64,000 nucleotides of DNA from Hirudinaria manillensis (GCA_034509925.1 CM067532.1:945642-1009641); one strand, 5' to 3'; counted from the first letter of the stretch, positions 24,840 through 39,800 are shown. Numbers and translations: made by a program. Notes: generated by a model from the letters alone, not told the origin.

Positions 24840-24847
24840 TGACATCA
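24840..24847. promoter_or_regulatory. AP-1/CRE-like site upstream of Jun
   Basis: TGACATCA is the same octamer as the proximal autoregulatory element of vertebrate c-jun promoters. It lies about 840 bp upstream of the start codon, plausible for a long jun 5'UTR, but no minus-strand TATA box was seen nearby. Confidence 0.35.
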
Positions 24848-25040
24848 CCGGGTCGCTGCGCCATTGGTCGGCGCTAGTAAACTTTGGTTGCGTAATGTCT
24901 AAAAATAGACTACCCCTGTATGTGTGTTTTTAAACAATTTTTTGCTTTCTTCCTTTCTGCGTCAGTTAGGAAGGGTGCCCAATGATGTTTGTTCGATGCA
25001 CTGAAGTGGATTGATTGAATGAATGAATTATTGATCTGGC

Positions 25041-26026
25041 GAGTGAGTGAGTGAGTGAGTGAGTGAGTGAGTGAGTGAGTGAGTGAGTGAGTGAGTGAGT
25101 GAGTGAGTGAGTGAGTGAGTGAGTGAGTGAGTGAGTGAGTGAGTGAGTGAGTGAGTGAGTGAGTGAGTGAGTGAGTGAGTGAGTGAGTGAGTGAGTGAGT
25201 GAGTGAGTGAGTGAGTGAGTGAGTGAGTGAGTGAGTGAGTGAGTGAGTGAGTGAGTGAGTGAGTGAGTGAGTGAGTGAGTGAGTGAGTGAGTGAGTGAGT
25301 GAGTGAGTGAGTGAGTGAGTGAGTGAGTGAGTGAGTGAGTGAGTGAGTGAGTGAGTGAGTGAGTGAGTGAGTGAGTGAGTGAGTGAGTGAGTGAGTGAGT
25401 GAGTGAGTGAGTGAGTGAGTGAGTGAGTGAGTGAGTGAGTGAGTGAGTGAGTGAGTGAGTGAGTGAGTGAGTGAGTGAGTGAGTGAGTGAGTGAGTGAGT
25501 GAGTGAGTGAGTGAGTGAGTGAGTGAGTGAGTGAGTGAGTGAGTGAGTGAGTGAGTGAGTGAGTGAGTGAGTGAGTGAGTGAGTGAGTGAGTGAGTGAGT
25601 GAGTGAGTGAGTGAGTGAGTGAGTGAGTGAGTGAGTGAGTGAGTGAGTGAGTGAGTGAGTGAGTGAGTGAGTGAGTGAGTGAGTGAGTGAGTGAGTGAGT
25701 GAGTGAGTGAGTGAGTGAGTGAGTGAGTGAGTGAGTGAGTGAGTGAGTGAGTGAGTGAGTGAGTGAGTGAGTGAGTGAGTGAGTGAGTGAGTGAGTGAGT
25801 GAGTGAGTGAGTGAGTGAGTGAGTGAGTGAGTGAGTGAGTGAGTGAGTGAGTGAGTGAGTGAGTGAGTGAGTGAGTGAGTGAGTGAGTGAGTGAGTGAGT
25901 GAGTGAGTGAGTGAGTGAGTGAGTGAGTGAGTGAGTGAGTGAGTGAGTGAGTGAGTGAGTGAGTGAGTGAGTGAGTGAGTGAGTGAGTGAGTGAGTGAGT
26001 GAGTGAGTGAGTGAGTGAGTGAGTGA
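25041..26026. repeat. (GAGT)n microsatellite, 986 bp, uninterrupted
   Basis: About 246 perfect copies without a visible substitution. The 383- and 355-residue frames over it on the minus strand (SLTH repeats) are open only because the tetramer lacks stops in that direction. Confidence 0.98.
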
Positions 26027-26235
26027 ACGAACTGGCCAATTCCAATTGGGAAAACTCCTTAAATTCAAAATGCGACACACATTCACTAATTCCAAGGATC
26101 ATTGGATTCAAAACCACGTCGTTGTAAACTTTCGCAGGTTCATTTGATGCTCGAAAGTTGTTTTTAATTTTGATTTCAATCTACAAAAAGGAAGGAAGGG
26201 AAATGGTTTGTTAATGTAAATATTTAAATGTCGTG

Positions 26236-26592
<357 letters not shown>

Positions 26593-27516
26593 GACGACGA
26601 AGGCTGTTTAATTAATGATGATGGATCACCAATGGCAACAATGACGACAATGATGATTACAACAAATATTACGACATAACATTATTAAACAAAAAAAATA
26701 ATTATTTGTTTTTGGAGTTAAAATTTATTTTGAAATAACGTGCTTTCAAATGGCAATGTGGGTTCAAAAATATTTTCTTGATTGATGAATGCCTTAAGTA
26801 GAAATTGTGTTAATCAATCGTTGAAACCAGTGAACCTACCAACCAGTCAACCAAACAATCAACCGGTCAACCAACCAATCAACCGGTCAACCAACCAAAC
26901 CCTCAACCAGTCAATCAACCAATCAATCTATCGTCAGTCCATTTGTCATTTGAGGATCGTAATTTCTTCTCAAATTTCCAATTTCAATTCTTTGTTTCCA
27001 TCCAGTTTATCTGAGCCAGGTAGATAGGAGCCCTTCATAAACACATCGTTCGTCTTCATCATTCGTCTCTCCTCCGCTCAATCCATCACTCTCTCACTCC
27101 TTTATTAACTCATTAATTTATTAATTTATTAATTTATTCACTCTCTCGTTCATTCATTCATTCATTCATTTACTTGGTTTCACTCCCTCCATCCATCTCA
27201 CTCTCTCTCTTTTTCTGTTTCTCTCTCTCTCTCCATCCCGGCCCCGGCCTCTGGCTTTTCATCCGAAACTCCTACGCTACTTCGGTTAATCATCGCTCGG
27301 GTTATAGGTCATGACCTATTTCGAGCACGCACACAAAAACAACTGCGTGTAGTTATGGGGAACCATGTTGTCGTTGTCGTTATTTATTAAAATAAATGAT
27401 AATTATTGTTAATTATTAATATTAACTATAAAACTATAATATAATTATAAACATTGTTAATAAATAATGATAATATAATATTAATGATAATTAATTAATT
27501 AGTATAATTATAATAT

Positions 27517-27560
<44 letters not shown>

Positions 27561-28423
27561 TCATTATCATTTTCTAACATAGTTGCCAACTACTACTTAA
27601 GCGACAAACGTGAAAGTAAATTACATTTTAAGGACTCAAATCGAATTGTATTCCCCGCCAAATATTAAAAATAGATTTTAAAAAAAAAAATGACAAAATA
27701 AATTTTGGTCGCTATCGTCGTCATCATCATCGTCGACATCATCGTCGTCGTCGTCGTCAACACTATCAGCATCACCACCATCATCACCATCATCACCACC
27801 ACCATCATCATCATCATCAAAATATCTTTGACGTCATAGGCCGATCGATGCGACCAATAGCCGTAACGGGGCTTCGTTCTTACGTCACGACCATCGGCCA
27901 TGTTTGGTGTATCTGCCATGACCGCTTGTTTACTCACTGATTCACCAGCACTAACAACACCGTCGTCGTCGTCATCATCGTCGCTGTCATCATCACCATC
28001 GTCTTCGTCATCATCATCATCTCTAATGATCGTCGTCGTCGTCATCATCGTCGCTGCCATCATCACCATCGTCATCATCATCATCTCTACCATAATCGTC
28101 GTCGTCGTCATCCTCGTGTCCAAGTTGGCTCACAAAGTCTTTCCAATTAGAGCCAATTAGAGTAATTAAGTAATTAATCCGTTCGCAGACGACGACGACG
28201 AGGAAGCGTGAGTTCTAAATTACCTTCCAATTACTGTTTAATTCGTTCTATGCAATTCTTTTTTTTTCTGTTCCTAATTTGATTCAATGAAATTCGTTAA
28301 TGTTTTAATAGGATTTTAATAGGTTATTATTTAATCCGTTACGCCACGTTGCATCCGATCAGTCGATCGACCGTGTACCGCTTACACGTCAATCCATCTC
28401 TCCAAATTCCATACTGCCAGTCG
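26593..28423. other. Repeat-rich intergenic region with a CRE/CCAAT island
   Basis: It contains degenerate CAAC/CAAT units (26815-26940), pyrimidine-rich runs (27050-27240), AAT runs (27420-27560) and TCATCG-type degenerate microsatellite (27715-27820, 27958-28110). Between the last two lies an unrepeated island with TGACGTCA (27829-27836), CCAAT (27854-27858) and TTACGTCA (27880-27887). No gene is supported. Confidence 0.6.
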
Positions 28424-28686
<263 letters not shown>

Positions 28687-30102
28687 AAACCATGGACAGT
28701 GAATTATTGACAAGAACACTATGGCTATTAATCAATAAGGTCATTCACTCATTCGTTCATTCATTCATTCGATCGATCAACCACGATAAGACTGGGAATC
28801 GAACCATGCCTCCTACACTCAATCGTAAATCAAGGAGCGGAAAATATTGAGTTCCGAAATAATAATAATAACAGCAATAATAATAAAGTCATAATATTCC
28901 ATAATAACAATAATACCGTTATAATAGTCCATAATAACAACAACAACAATGATAATAATTTATATTCGAAACACATTTAGAAATTTATTCGAAAATAAAA
29001 TAATCTTCGTCGTTATCGTCGCCACCATCATCATCATCATCGTCGTCATCATCGTCATCGTCACCATCATCATCGTCGTCGTCACCATTATCATCAATGT
29101 GATGACGTCCTCCAAGCTTCCAATCTATTCTGACTCAAATCAATGAAATGATTATTCCATGGAATTATTCCGTCTTAAAAATTAATTATCAATAAAATGT
29201 AAAAATTACAAGTTGATTTAATCTCTTGTATTTATTTATTTATTTATTTAGGCATTTATTTATATTTTTTCCTTAATTTTTTTTAAACTCAAATTTCCAT
29301 CCGTCCAACCAAGCATCAATATCTCGATGGATACTCATTCATGATTATGCTTTAGGACCATTTTTTTTTCTCCAAGATGTGTCTAGCTCTGAAACATTAT
29401 ATTTTAACCACTTTGTTTATTGTACATGTGTTAATCTAATTGTTTCAAAAATGATTCCACCCTTCTACTTCCAATCAACCCGAAGTATTGTCCCACTCAG
29501 ACCTACTCCACAGTCCATAAAGGAGAGGACTCACAGAGGAACTGGCCAAATGAGCTCCACAAACAGAAAACCAAATATTTAAATATAATTGTTTCCTCGG
29601 AAAGAAACATCAACCTGCTTGGATACTCACAACGATCCTAAATTCTATCCGCGAAGGAATTATGGGTTAAACTATATTTAGCTGATAAGAAGACACCCTG
29701 AATTAAGCCTTTCATTTATAATTTTTTAATCATGTTTGGTAAAATCTTTGCCTGGTAAAATCGTTTAAATTGTCGTCATTTATTTTACTTTCGTTCTAAT
29801 ACATACAAAACACATATGCATTACTGCATAAAACAAAATCCTAACAAAACCGAATGAAAATCTATTTTTTTAAATTTGTTTTTAAATTACCAGTTTAAAA
29901 AAATTTTTTGGAACGACGTCTGATTACAAAATTGTGAAGAATCACATTAAAAAATTACTTTCTGATGAATCAACTTTTAACACTGTATATGGAATTAAGG
30001 CTAGATAATAGGATCCTCAACGGGGCTGACATTTCAACAGAGAGCTTTGTTTATATGTATCTTTAGTTTATATTCGGAACTACTATCGAAAAAAAAACAA
30101 GC
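28687..30102. other. Intergenic, upstream of FIS1
   Basis: It contains CATT repeats, a minus-strand B-box-like GGTTCGATTCCC (about 28788-28800), AAT and TCATCG microsatellites (28858-29100), and AT-rich single-copy DNA from 29600. No gene is supported. The frame 29379-29582 has no recognisable similarity. Confidence 0.5.
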
Positions 30103-31566
30103 ATGGATCGCATTTTCGAAGAAACCGTGGACTACGCAGAAATGGAGGCAAGGATGATGACATAAATTGAACGACAAAATATTTTCATAGACTGCCAAAA
30201 AGCAGATGCTACTTCTACTTGTTATGTGTTTACTTTTAGAAAATCCAGCATAAGTATCTCCTGGACAAGGCTGCTGGTAAGCTAACACCAGAAACTAGGT
30301 TCAGTTATGCCTGGTGCCTAGTTAGATGCAAATCTAATGCTGATGTTAACAAGGGTATACAGCTCTTGGAGCGTGAGTTTTCAATTTTGCTTAATTTATA
30401 CTTTATTTCTGAGGATGAATCATACATCGTCCTACATCATTATTGTGATAATTTTAACAAATATGGTGGTGTTTTATACAGAATTTAAGAAACTGGGTAT
30501 CACGTGACATTAAAAATCAGATTATAATTAATAAGAGACAAAAATATCATCTGATGGTCGCCTGCTAACTAACTAGTTATTTTCATTTTGATTCATACAG
30601 AGCTTTTCAAAGAGGCAAACGAGGAAGATGCCAAAAGGGACTATTTGTATTATGTTGCATTCGGATATGCTAGGATCAGGGTATTCATCAGAAATTATTT
30701 TGATAAACTGTGGTAGCTGGTCAAAGCAGAAAATTATAAATCACTCAATTATATATCAAGTTGATGATACTTAATATCATCACTGATATCAGATACTGTC
30801 TGGTATCACTCAATTCATTTTGAACACACTAAGTTACAAACTAAAGCAGTAATCTTCAAATACTCACGAATAACATCACACCTAGCCATATGTTAACACT
30901 TGTCATATTACCAATAAACATTTCGAATTGTTTCTTAAGGCAAATTCTGACGACCTTCAATGATTCTTGTGATTGTTCTCTCCAGGAATATGCCAAGGCA
31001 CTCAAATTCACAAAGGCCATTTTGGAAGTTCAGCCACAAAACCACCAGGTGAAAGCCCTCCAAGATTACATTGAGAAAAGGACAAAGAAAGGTAATCTGT
31101 CCATTCCATCGCATCTTGTCATTGGCACAAATATGAAAATTGTTCTTAATTTACTTGGTGCCATTTTCACAATGTTCCTCTCAAAACATAGTCGCGAGTT
31201 ATACATCAAACCTGATCTGAACTTGACATTTTGCCATTACTGTCCTGTGCAAGAACATGAATGAATCCATAAGTAGGTTCAGATAATGTTGTTCAAAAGT
31301 AAGTTGAACACTTGGTCTTGCGAAGCTCCTCCAGTGCCACAGGAACAATCTAAGAGACCCTTATTAGCACATAGCCATCCTTCTGCCTTAATTACAAAAA
31401 CCTTAAATTTCTATATGCACATACCTAGCCCACCTCCAAGTCGCATTAACCACCTTCCTAATATTCGTTTGCAGACGGTCTCATCGGATTGGCAGTCGTT
31501 GGCGGTGCGGCCGCAGTCGCCCTCGGGGGTCTGATCGGGCTGGGAGTTGCCCTCTCCAAGAAATGA
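30103..31566 (+). CDS. FIS1: FIS1, mitochondrial fission adaptor
   Basis: FIS1 is a tail-anchored outer-membrane protein of mitochondria and peroxisomes with a TPR-like helical bundle that recruits the fission machinery. Five exons: 30103-30147, 30240-30372, 30601-30680, 30986-31091, 31475-31566; 151 residues (human 152). The first TPR-like repeat contains RFSYAWCLVRCK, the second DYLYYVAFGYARI and EYAKALKFTKAILEVQPQN, all close to the human protein. The C-terminal anchor is Gly/Ala-rich (GLIGLAVVGGAAAVALGGLI) with basic end SKK. Intron 1 needs a GC donor (ATGGAG|GCAAGG): with it, 24 residues precede KAAG, exactly as in human FIS1. AATAAA is at 31731. Tail to tail with RAMP4. Confidence 0.94.
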
Positions 31567-32380
31567 ACAACATCCTTACATTCTCCGATTCAGTTAAAAA
31601 ACACCTTTCTTGTGCTGTGAACTAAACACGTTTATTATTATTGCGGGTTCACTGGTACCATTTTCGTCTCAAGTATCTGATTTCCATTCATTTGGCACAC
31701 ATCACCAATGCAACACGAACCAAAATCATCAATAAATCGCTTTTGAATCGATCCATTCCACCATAAGAGTTTGTGAACTCTGCCAAATTACAATTCAAAG
31801 TTTAGTACACAAAATTACTAAAAGATAGTCTTTAAATTTAGTCTGTGCTCAGCAATTCTCACACTAAATCAAAACCTCAGGTTAGACAAACAATTGTTAC
31901 CAAGGCCCTGCTAAGTGGAATAGGTAAGGTCTAATCTTGTTACTCAAAGAAAAGACGTTCCAGCTCGATCGGATGAGCATCGCTTTCCAGTCGATATGTC
32001 ACAAAACCCAGTTTCCTCCCCCCAAAACAATGAATAACAAGAGATCTGCTCACATTCAAATCTTTGTAACTATTTACAAGACCATCAGGACACAGCAGTT
32101 CCAGACAAGAAAGTCATGTTCAAGTAAAATAATAAAATAAAGCAGAATCGGAGCAAGACAAGATATTTCACAAATCGAGAAACTCGAAATCCGCCGACCG
32201 TGCTCCGTAAAATGCCGACAAAATGTGAGCAGAACAAATTTTCCGAAAGGGAGTAGTTCAAATTAATCACGTCTCTTTCAACTCAAAACAATATCAAACG
32301 GATGGCAACCAACATTTCGAACGTTCGGGGACCGCCGTGTCCGACAGAGCTCGGGTAACGGGAATGTAAGCAGATGACTC

Positions 32381-32877
<497 letters not shown>

Positions 32878-33360
32878 TTTGACCGACAAACGTCAGAGAA
32901 AAGAAATCCGAACGACGATGTTACCAAATAAATTGAAAACGGCCCCGAGCTTGTGAGCTCAACTTACATTAGTACGCTATGCTCAGTGCTGAGCTGGCAA
33001 GTGGTTGTGTTATTACTTTGAAATTAATTAGTTTAGTACTAAAAACAAATTATAATCGTGAGAAAAAAGTTCAAATAAATAAATAAATTTTAATTTATTT
33101 TTTTTTAGGTTATCTAATTATCTCCTCTTCGTATTCGCACCTACAAAACCGGCAGGTTTACTGCAGGTTAAATTTAACCTGTGAGTTTTAATAAATATTC
33201 ATCTGTGTTTTCATTTATGTGCTAGTGTTTAGCTGAGAAGCAGAACGTTAGCATTATCAGATTTCAGAGCGGTTTTAGAATGCTGTGGAGTGTCTGGAGT
33301 TTGTTTAGCACGGCTGTTGGAGCAAATGATGACTTAGAAGCCTGAAGTGGGCAATCAGTG
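32878..33360. promoter_or_regulatory. Shared promoter region of RAMP4 and the 33361 gene
   Basis: 483 bp between divergent start codons. No TATA box in a convincing place on either side. No clear ER-stress element (CCAAT-N9-CCACG) was found. Confidence 0.35.
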
Positions 33361-35010
33361 ATGAGTGACCTAGTGGAACAGGACAGCGTCTTGATTTCGT
33401 CTCCATCCAGCATTGGACAAAACCACTCATTCGGCGAATTCGTTTCTTACTTCAATCACAACCACAACAGTTCCAAAGATCGCGTATCTTTCGCTTTTGC
33501 CGTTTTTCTCAATTTCTTCCTAACGGTTGTATGTCTTTCAGTTACCGTATTCTGCCTGGCCTACGTTCTCCAGCGTTACTTAAGACGGAGAGAAGAAAGG
33601 GACAAATTGTGCAGCATCATTTCCTCTAGATATTGGTCAGAAGAATCTCGACTTCTTCGTGCTGTGCAGTTGCTGTCGAAATTGAGAGATTCCACTTTGT
33701 TCCAGGATGTAACTGCCTATTCCGTAGTCTGCTACAAATATAGAAGCAGTCATTTTAAATCAGATCCATCTCTCATAAACCTGGGTCCAAATGGTTCTCG
33801 GTTTTACAAATCTCAACAGAACACCACGGATGTCTATGAAGCGTTGAAAAGCGTCGAGAAGTTTTTCGACAGCTTGAGTCTGCAACTGCTGTGCAGGGGA
33901 AAATGCCCCGATGCCATCGGCAGAATCATCGGACCCACGGTCTTTCACCTCGCCAGAGATACGAGCCTGGCTTGGTCGGATCTCAAGTCGCCCCTGATCC
34001 ACAAACTGGTCGGATACTTCTCCGGAAGCTCCTGCGCGGAGGTATTCCGATCCGGGCTGATCTCGGACAACGGCCTTGCCTCCATGGTGACGTCGAGAGT
34101 ACCTTACGTCGCCAGTTTGACTCTCTCTGGCGACTGCCTTGTACTGAAGGACGTGGATGCTTCTTTCGACGGGAAAGTCGATCTGAGTGGAAAGATCAGA
34201 TTCGTGGACGTGGTTTTGGCGAGGAGCGACCCGAAAAAAACAGGCCCCAAGGACAAGCTGTTGACGGACTCTTACCAGTCGGCCAGGGAAATCTGCTCAA
34301 GACTGAGGCTGCTCTCAGAGGCTGTTCTCAAGCACATGGATAATAAAGGTGAGACTCTGTTTCCTTTCGTATGTTTTTATTAGCATTGATTATTATAATT
34401 ATTTGTCGTCGTTGTTATTATTATTATTTTTTTATATATCCAGTTATTAATGTTGTTTTTAACGTATGTTTCAAAGTTTGTTTGCGATTATTCAGCCATT
34501 TCAATTAGCACTTATTTTTATCAAAAATGACTTTGCACAACACTAGCAGCAACGATACAATAACAATCAATATACAATGAATATCAACAATATAATATAA
34601 TAATAATCATCAGTATAATAATAATAATAAACAATAAATATCAGACTCAAACCCTCTTAGGCAGCCCACTGGTCAACGTCCGTCACATGCTGCGAGTCAT
34701 GTGCCACGACGGGAATGTCAGGCTGGTCCAGTCGGACGACAAGTTCTTCCAGTTCCTGATGCGTCTGCACGAGGGACTGTACTCGGGGGGTCCGGGCGGT
34801 CCGTGGGCCCCCGAGGGAGAGGCCGCCGGTGCCGTGCTGGAGGTGATGGACAGGACAAGGTGCAACATCGTCCGCTACGTCGACGACATCCTCCTCGCCG
34901 GACCGAAGATGCCGGAGGACAGGGAGGCGACGAGGAACAAACTCGAGCAGATCGAGAGAGACCTGCAGCATCACCTCAACTACCTCATCCTCAAGCAGGT
35001 GCTGCTGCTA

Positions 35011-35042
<32 letters not shown>

Positions 35043-36845
35043 GGTGATGATGATGATGATTATTACTTAATTATTATTTTATTGTTATTAGTTATTAGAA
35101 ATTATTGTTAAAATTTAATTTTTAACATAAAAATATTGTTAATTCGATTAAGATTATAATCTTTAATAGTTAAAGCTACAAAGCTATATTGGTGGATCAG
35201 TAATTTTTTACTTTTATAATAAATGTTAAATATTTAATATTGCAACTTTTTCTTTTCTAAGGGTTTTAAATTTCATAAAAATTTCTTAAAGGCATCTTGA
35301 CATCAAGTCATAAATATAAAGAATTGCTTCTAGTGAAGGTCATTCGGTGCCATTCCAAACGCATTATCAGTGTAGGGGGTGGGGGTGTTCGGTCCTATCA
35401 GCCAGCTGTTGCTGTTGTTGTTGTTGATGTTACATTGCCGTTGATATGGCCTTTGTAATCAGTCATTTTTATTGCTGTTGTTTTTTTTTAGGTCTATGTA
35501 GTGATTGTTGTCATCATCTTCGTCATCATCATCATCATTATCACCACCTGGTTTGGTTATTTAGTGTTTTACTATTCACTTTATGTTCAGCTGTCAGTGG
35601 ATGTGAACCCAATAGTTTTTCTTTTTGTTTGGAATCGAATTTCACCTCCTACGGATGATGAGTCATTATTTTAAATATTTTCTTCAAGTGTGAGTCCATC
35701 TCCTTTGGGAGAATTCCAAACTCTTGTACATCACATGAGTGCGGTATTGATAAAATATATCATTAATAGATGCTTCTATAATATTTTGGATAATATTTTA
35801 TTATTATTATATATTAGTAAAAATTTAATTAAAAAACAATTTAATAAACAAAATTTATTTATTAATAGACAGACATATTATTAATAAATAATTTTAATAT
35901 TATTATATTATCTATATTATATTGTTATATTATCCATCTTCAGATTCAAGTCGTCTGGCAATAAATTTTCCTGTTTTTTTTTTCAATTCCCTTTCTAAAT
36001 GGCATAATTCCCCTAAAATGCTCCCTTCTCTCACCTGATAGGTCCAAAAAGAGGGCGACCTGAAACCGCCCAACCAATCGGGTCAGCCGGCGAGGCTGGG
36101 CTTGGCCGAGAGTGAGCTGTCCATCTACACGATGGCTCAGTCATCCTCCTACATCCTCAGACCGTATGGCTACAAGCACAGGTCCAGACTGAGGCACATC
36201 GCATCCAATCCGGTCAGTCGGTCACCCCATTTCTATCGATAAGCTGTCAACTTCCACCTTGTTGTGATTGTTATCATCGTCGTCATCATCGTAATTGTCA
36301 TCATCATCGTTGTCAACGTCATCATCGTAATTGTCATCATCATCGTCATCATCTCATTGTCATCATCATCGTCGACGTCATAATTGCAGGCAATGTCACA
36401 GTCAACATCACTATGGCTATCGTGATCTCATAAATCTCGATCATAATCTAATCTTATTTTCATCTGATAACTGAAGTCTGATGGAGCCGTCTAATTATTA
36501 TTATCATTGTTATGAATTGTTAATGTCTATATAGTATTCTCAATGTCATTACGAGTATTATTATTATTATTATTATCATTATTATTATTATTATTATTTA
36601 TAGTATTTACAACGTTCCTCCCAATCATTCGTTCTTCCCTCTTTCACCCTCTTCTTCATTTCCAGGAAAGCATCGACCAGGGCTCCTCGCTGAGTGGGGC
36701 GTCCTCCATGTACGCCACCGCGGCCTCCCTCTCCTCCCCAGGGGAGTCCTCGCTCTCCCCTCTGCCAAGGCAGTCGGGCAGGGTGAAGAGCGTCACGTTG
36801 CCAATGTCTGACAGCGAGCAGGAGGGATTCGAAACTCCCGTCTGA
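33361..36845 (+). CDS. Unrecognised single-pass membrane protein
   Basis: Family not recognised. Four exons: 33361-34348, 34661-34998, 36042-36212, 36666-36845; 558 residues. All introns are GT-AG and in phase. The start is ATG 33361 (MSDLVEQDS), since the frame upstream offers only GTG. One membrane segment at about 45-70 (FAVFLNFFLTVVCLSVTVFC) is followed by a basic stop-transfer (RYLRRREER), so the large C-terminal part is probably cytosolic. It is predicted globular up to about 440 (for example SVEKFFDSLSLQLLCRG and MLRVMCHDGNVRLVQSDDKF) and contains a Gly/Pro insert (GGPGGPWAPEGE). The last about 90 residues are Ser-rich and probably disordered (SSLSGASSMY, PMSDSEQEGFETPV). A lipid-transfer or contact-site role is conceivable from the topology but not shown. 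AATAAA at about 37288. Confidence 0.8.
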
Positions 36846-39800
36846 TGGTGATGATGATGATGATGATGGTGGCAGGGGCAATGATGTTGATGGTGATGAT
36901 GACGATGGTGTGTTAGGTGTTCATGATGATGATGATGATGATGATGATGATGGCAGGGATAGTGATGATGATGATGGTGATGATGGCATGAAGAGATATA
37001 TGGAGATAGCAGAGAGCACAAAGCTGTTGTTGTGTGTTATCAGATTCTTGCGTGAGATTCTTTGAGCAATGCATTCTGGTACATGCATGGTGCATGATGC
37101 ATGCCTCGTCTGAATTTCAAAAATAACCTCTGATTCCGGATGATTATAATAATAATAATTGTTATTATAATACCATTTTGTAATAATAATTGTAGTTTTA
37201 TTCTATTATAATTAATTAATTATTAATATTAACTTAAGTTATTGTTATTATTATACAATAATGTGTAATAAAATTATTATTATTACTGTAATAAATGATG
37301 TGATTATTATGCTGTGATGGTGGATGTAATGATTACAAAGATGATGATGATTATGATGATCATCATCATCGTCGTCATCATCATCACGTATTCCTCTTTC
37401 CTGATTCCAGGATTCCAGGATTCCAGTATTCATTTTAATTTCTTCCTTCTCCTACAAGTCGCTTTCAACGTTCAGTTCCGTCTGCTTATTCTTTTCGACG
37501 AGATTTGTATTAATTTAATTATCACCGTGTTAATTTATTAACGTATTAATTTATTTTTGCTTTCTTTCCTTCATTCATTCACTCTGTCCATCGAGAGCCT
37601 CCACGAGAGATAGGCAAAAGCCAAATCGATGGGGTGAGTTTTATTGGCCTTCCGTGGATTTCCTAGGGTGGGATATGGATAGGATTCGGGTTAGGATAGG
37701 GTATGGGCAGAATTAGGATAGGGTTTAGGGTTTAGGGCAGAGTTGGAGTAGGGTAACTTAGGCACCAAATATCACCACCAATTGGCCTTTGCCTATCATC
37801 TGTCGAACATTCAATTGGCTTCATCTCCATTTTGTTTTTTTTTATTTTTTCATTCGGTCTTCAATCCTCGCTCCGAGTTCCTCTTCCTGCTTTGGTCACG
37901 CGATGGTCCTTAAAAATGGCTCAGGATCCGATTGTCATTGGCTGCCCGTTGCCACGGTGACGCGAAAGCAATAGGACCGACGGTGCTGTCGGCAGAAAAG
38001 GAATTTTATTTTTGTTGTTGATGGCTTTGCAGCGGGAGGCTTTTGTCGTTAACAACGTTTTGGTATTATTTTTGTTTTTTTTAAATTTATTTATTTAGTT
38101 TTGAAGGTTATTGTTCGTATTTATGCATAATTATTTGTATTTATGCGTAATTATTTGCATTCACGTGCTGATGTTGCTGAGTTCCAAATGTTGCTATCAT
38201 CATTGTTGTTGTTTGAATAACAATTGATAATAGGATTGGACTGATTATAATACAGCAGAATGATATCAATTTGATAAATAGGAGAGTGATTCAATCTTGT
38301 TTGATTTATTTCTCTCCTAATGTTAGCAACTCTAAATTGGTGGATGTAATGTGTCAGCATTTACTTCAAAGATTCCAAAGATAATAATAATAATAATAAT
38401 CACCGTCATTGATATTGTCATTTATACCGCTGTTGGTGCATCATCATCGTCGTCGTCGTCATCCGTTTTTTTTATTTATGGGTTTTGACCATGTTGTCAG
38501 TAATTCACCACATTATTTCATGTGACATAATATAAAAGATCAATTAATTAATTAATTAATTGATTAATTAATTAATTGGTATTAATTGCTATTAATTTTT
38601 TGTGTCGAACATCATCCAGTTGACGGTGACGGTGATGATGACAATGACGATGGAGGTCCTCAAGAGGAACAACGTTGTCTGGATTTTTGTGCAATAATTA
38701 ATAATTGTCAATAATTAATAAATGTCAATAATTAATAATTGTCAACTCCATTCGCGAGCGTTTTTTATTTTCGAATCGCACAAAATTTCAGCCGAGAATC
38801 AATCGATTGTTTTTTCGATCGGTTCTTTCAATTGCTTTCACTTGGCTCGTCCATGCCTGTGTTTCATTTCCTGGTTAATGTGTTACAATTGTGCTCACGT
38901 CGATCATTGTGTTTTATTTTATTTATTTTAATTTTTTGGGCCTTGAATTCAGATTTCCAAACTGCTTCTCCTATTTTGAGTTGTGAAATTATGATTAGCA
39001 TAATATTATCATCATCATCATCATGTCAGTCACAAGTAACCCCACATGCTGACCAATTTTAAAACCTGACCTACTTTACAGCCAATCGCCACTGCTGACC
39101 TGACCTGACCTAATTTTGTCTACATTGATGAGCTGCAATGTAGATTGCTGTGATTTATATCATTAATTTTATATTTTTATTGTTTTACAGCTTGCAATTT
39201 CATGCGTTATGCAGAATAACATGTTTACAATTTTATATGAAGTAACAGCTATGCCCATGCAATATATATGATTGGAATGATAATTTATGCTCGCCCGTTC
39301 TTTTCTCTGCTGTTCCATATTCATGATTGGCTTCCAAAAGGGTCCCTGGAGGTAGTCCAAAAGTAAATCTGTTTGTTTGTGGACATCCATAAGGAGCCTC
39401 GTTTGTTTACATTGCTGAAAATTAATTAAGTACTGTGAATGTTTAATAACATTATAGTTATTATATTTATATTGTTTATTATATTATAGTTATTATATTT
39501 ATATTATGGTTATTATATTAAAGTTATTATATTTATATTATTTATTATATTATATTATATTATATTATATTATATTATATTATATTATATTATATTATAT
39601 TATATTATATTATATTATATTAGTTATTATAATCGTGTCCTTGTAGTTTTGATCTTCTGGTTTGCTCCAAACGTCTCCATCGTCGAACGATCGATCATGC
39701 GATCATCCAAAAGTCCAGGACTTCATTATTTGTTTTCTTTTTTAGGTTAAACTAGAGCTGCTTTGCATTGATTTACATAATTTATTCACGCCTACTTATA

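Larger units (their letters stand above)
24014..25040. other. Jun 5' region, intergenic
   Basis: It contains a LINE-like 3' tail (AATAAATGGGCC followed by GAAC/GAAT units, about 24281-24340), a tRNA-like relic at 24689-24746, and a TGACATCA AP-1-like site at 24840-24847 near the sequence TATAAAAG (24809-24816, plus orientation). No coding region is seen. Confidence 0.5.

Noticed and set aside
24966-26117. 383- and 355-residue minus-strand ORFs of SLTH repeats
   Set aside because: They are entirely the (GAGT)n array read in a stop-free direction; no start context, no non-repeat coding sequence.
30127-30131. GT donor ACC|GTGGAC for FIS1 intron 1
   Set aside because: It would delete seven residues relative to the family and has a poor consensus; the GC site restores the exact human spacing.
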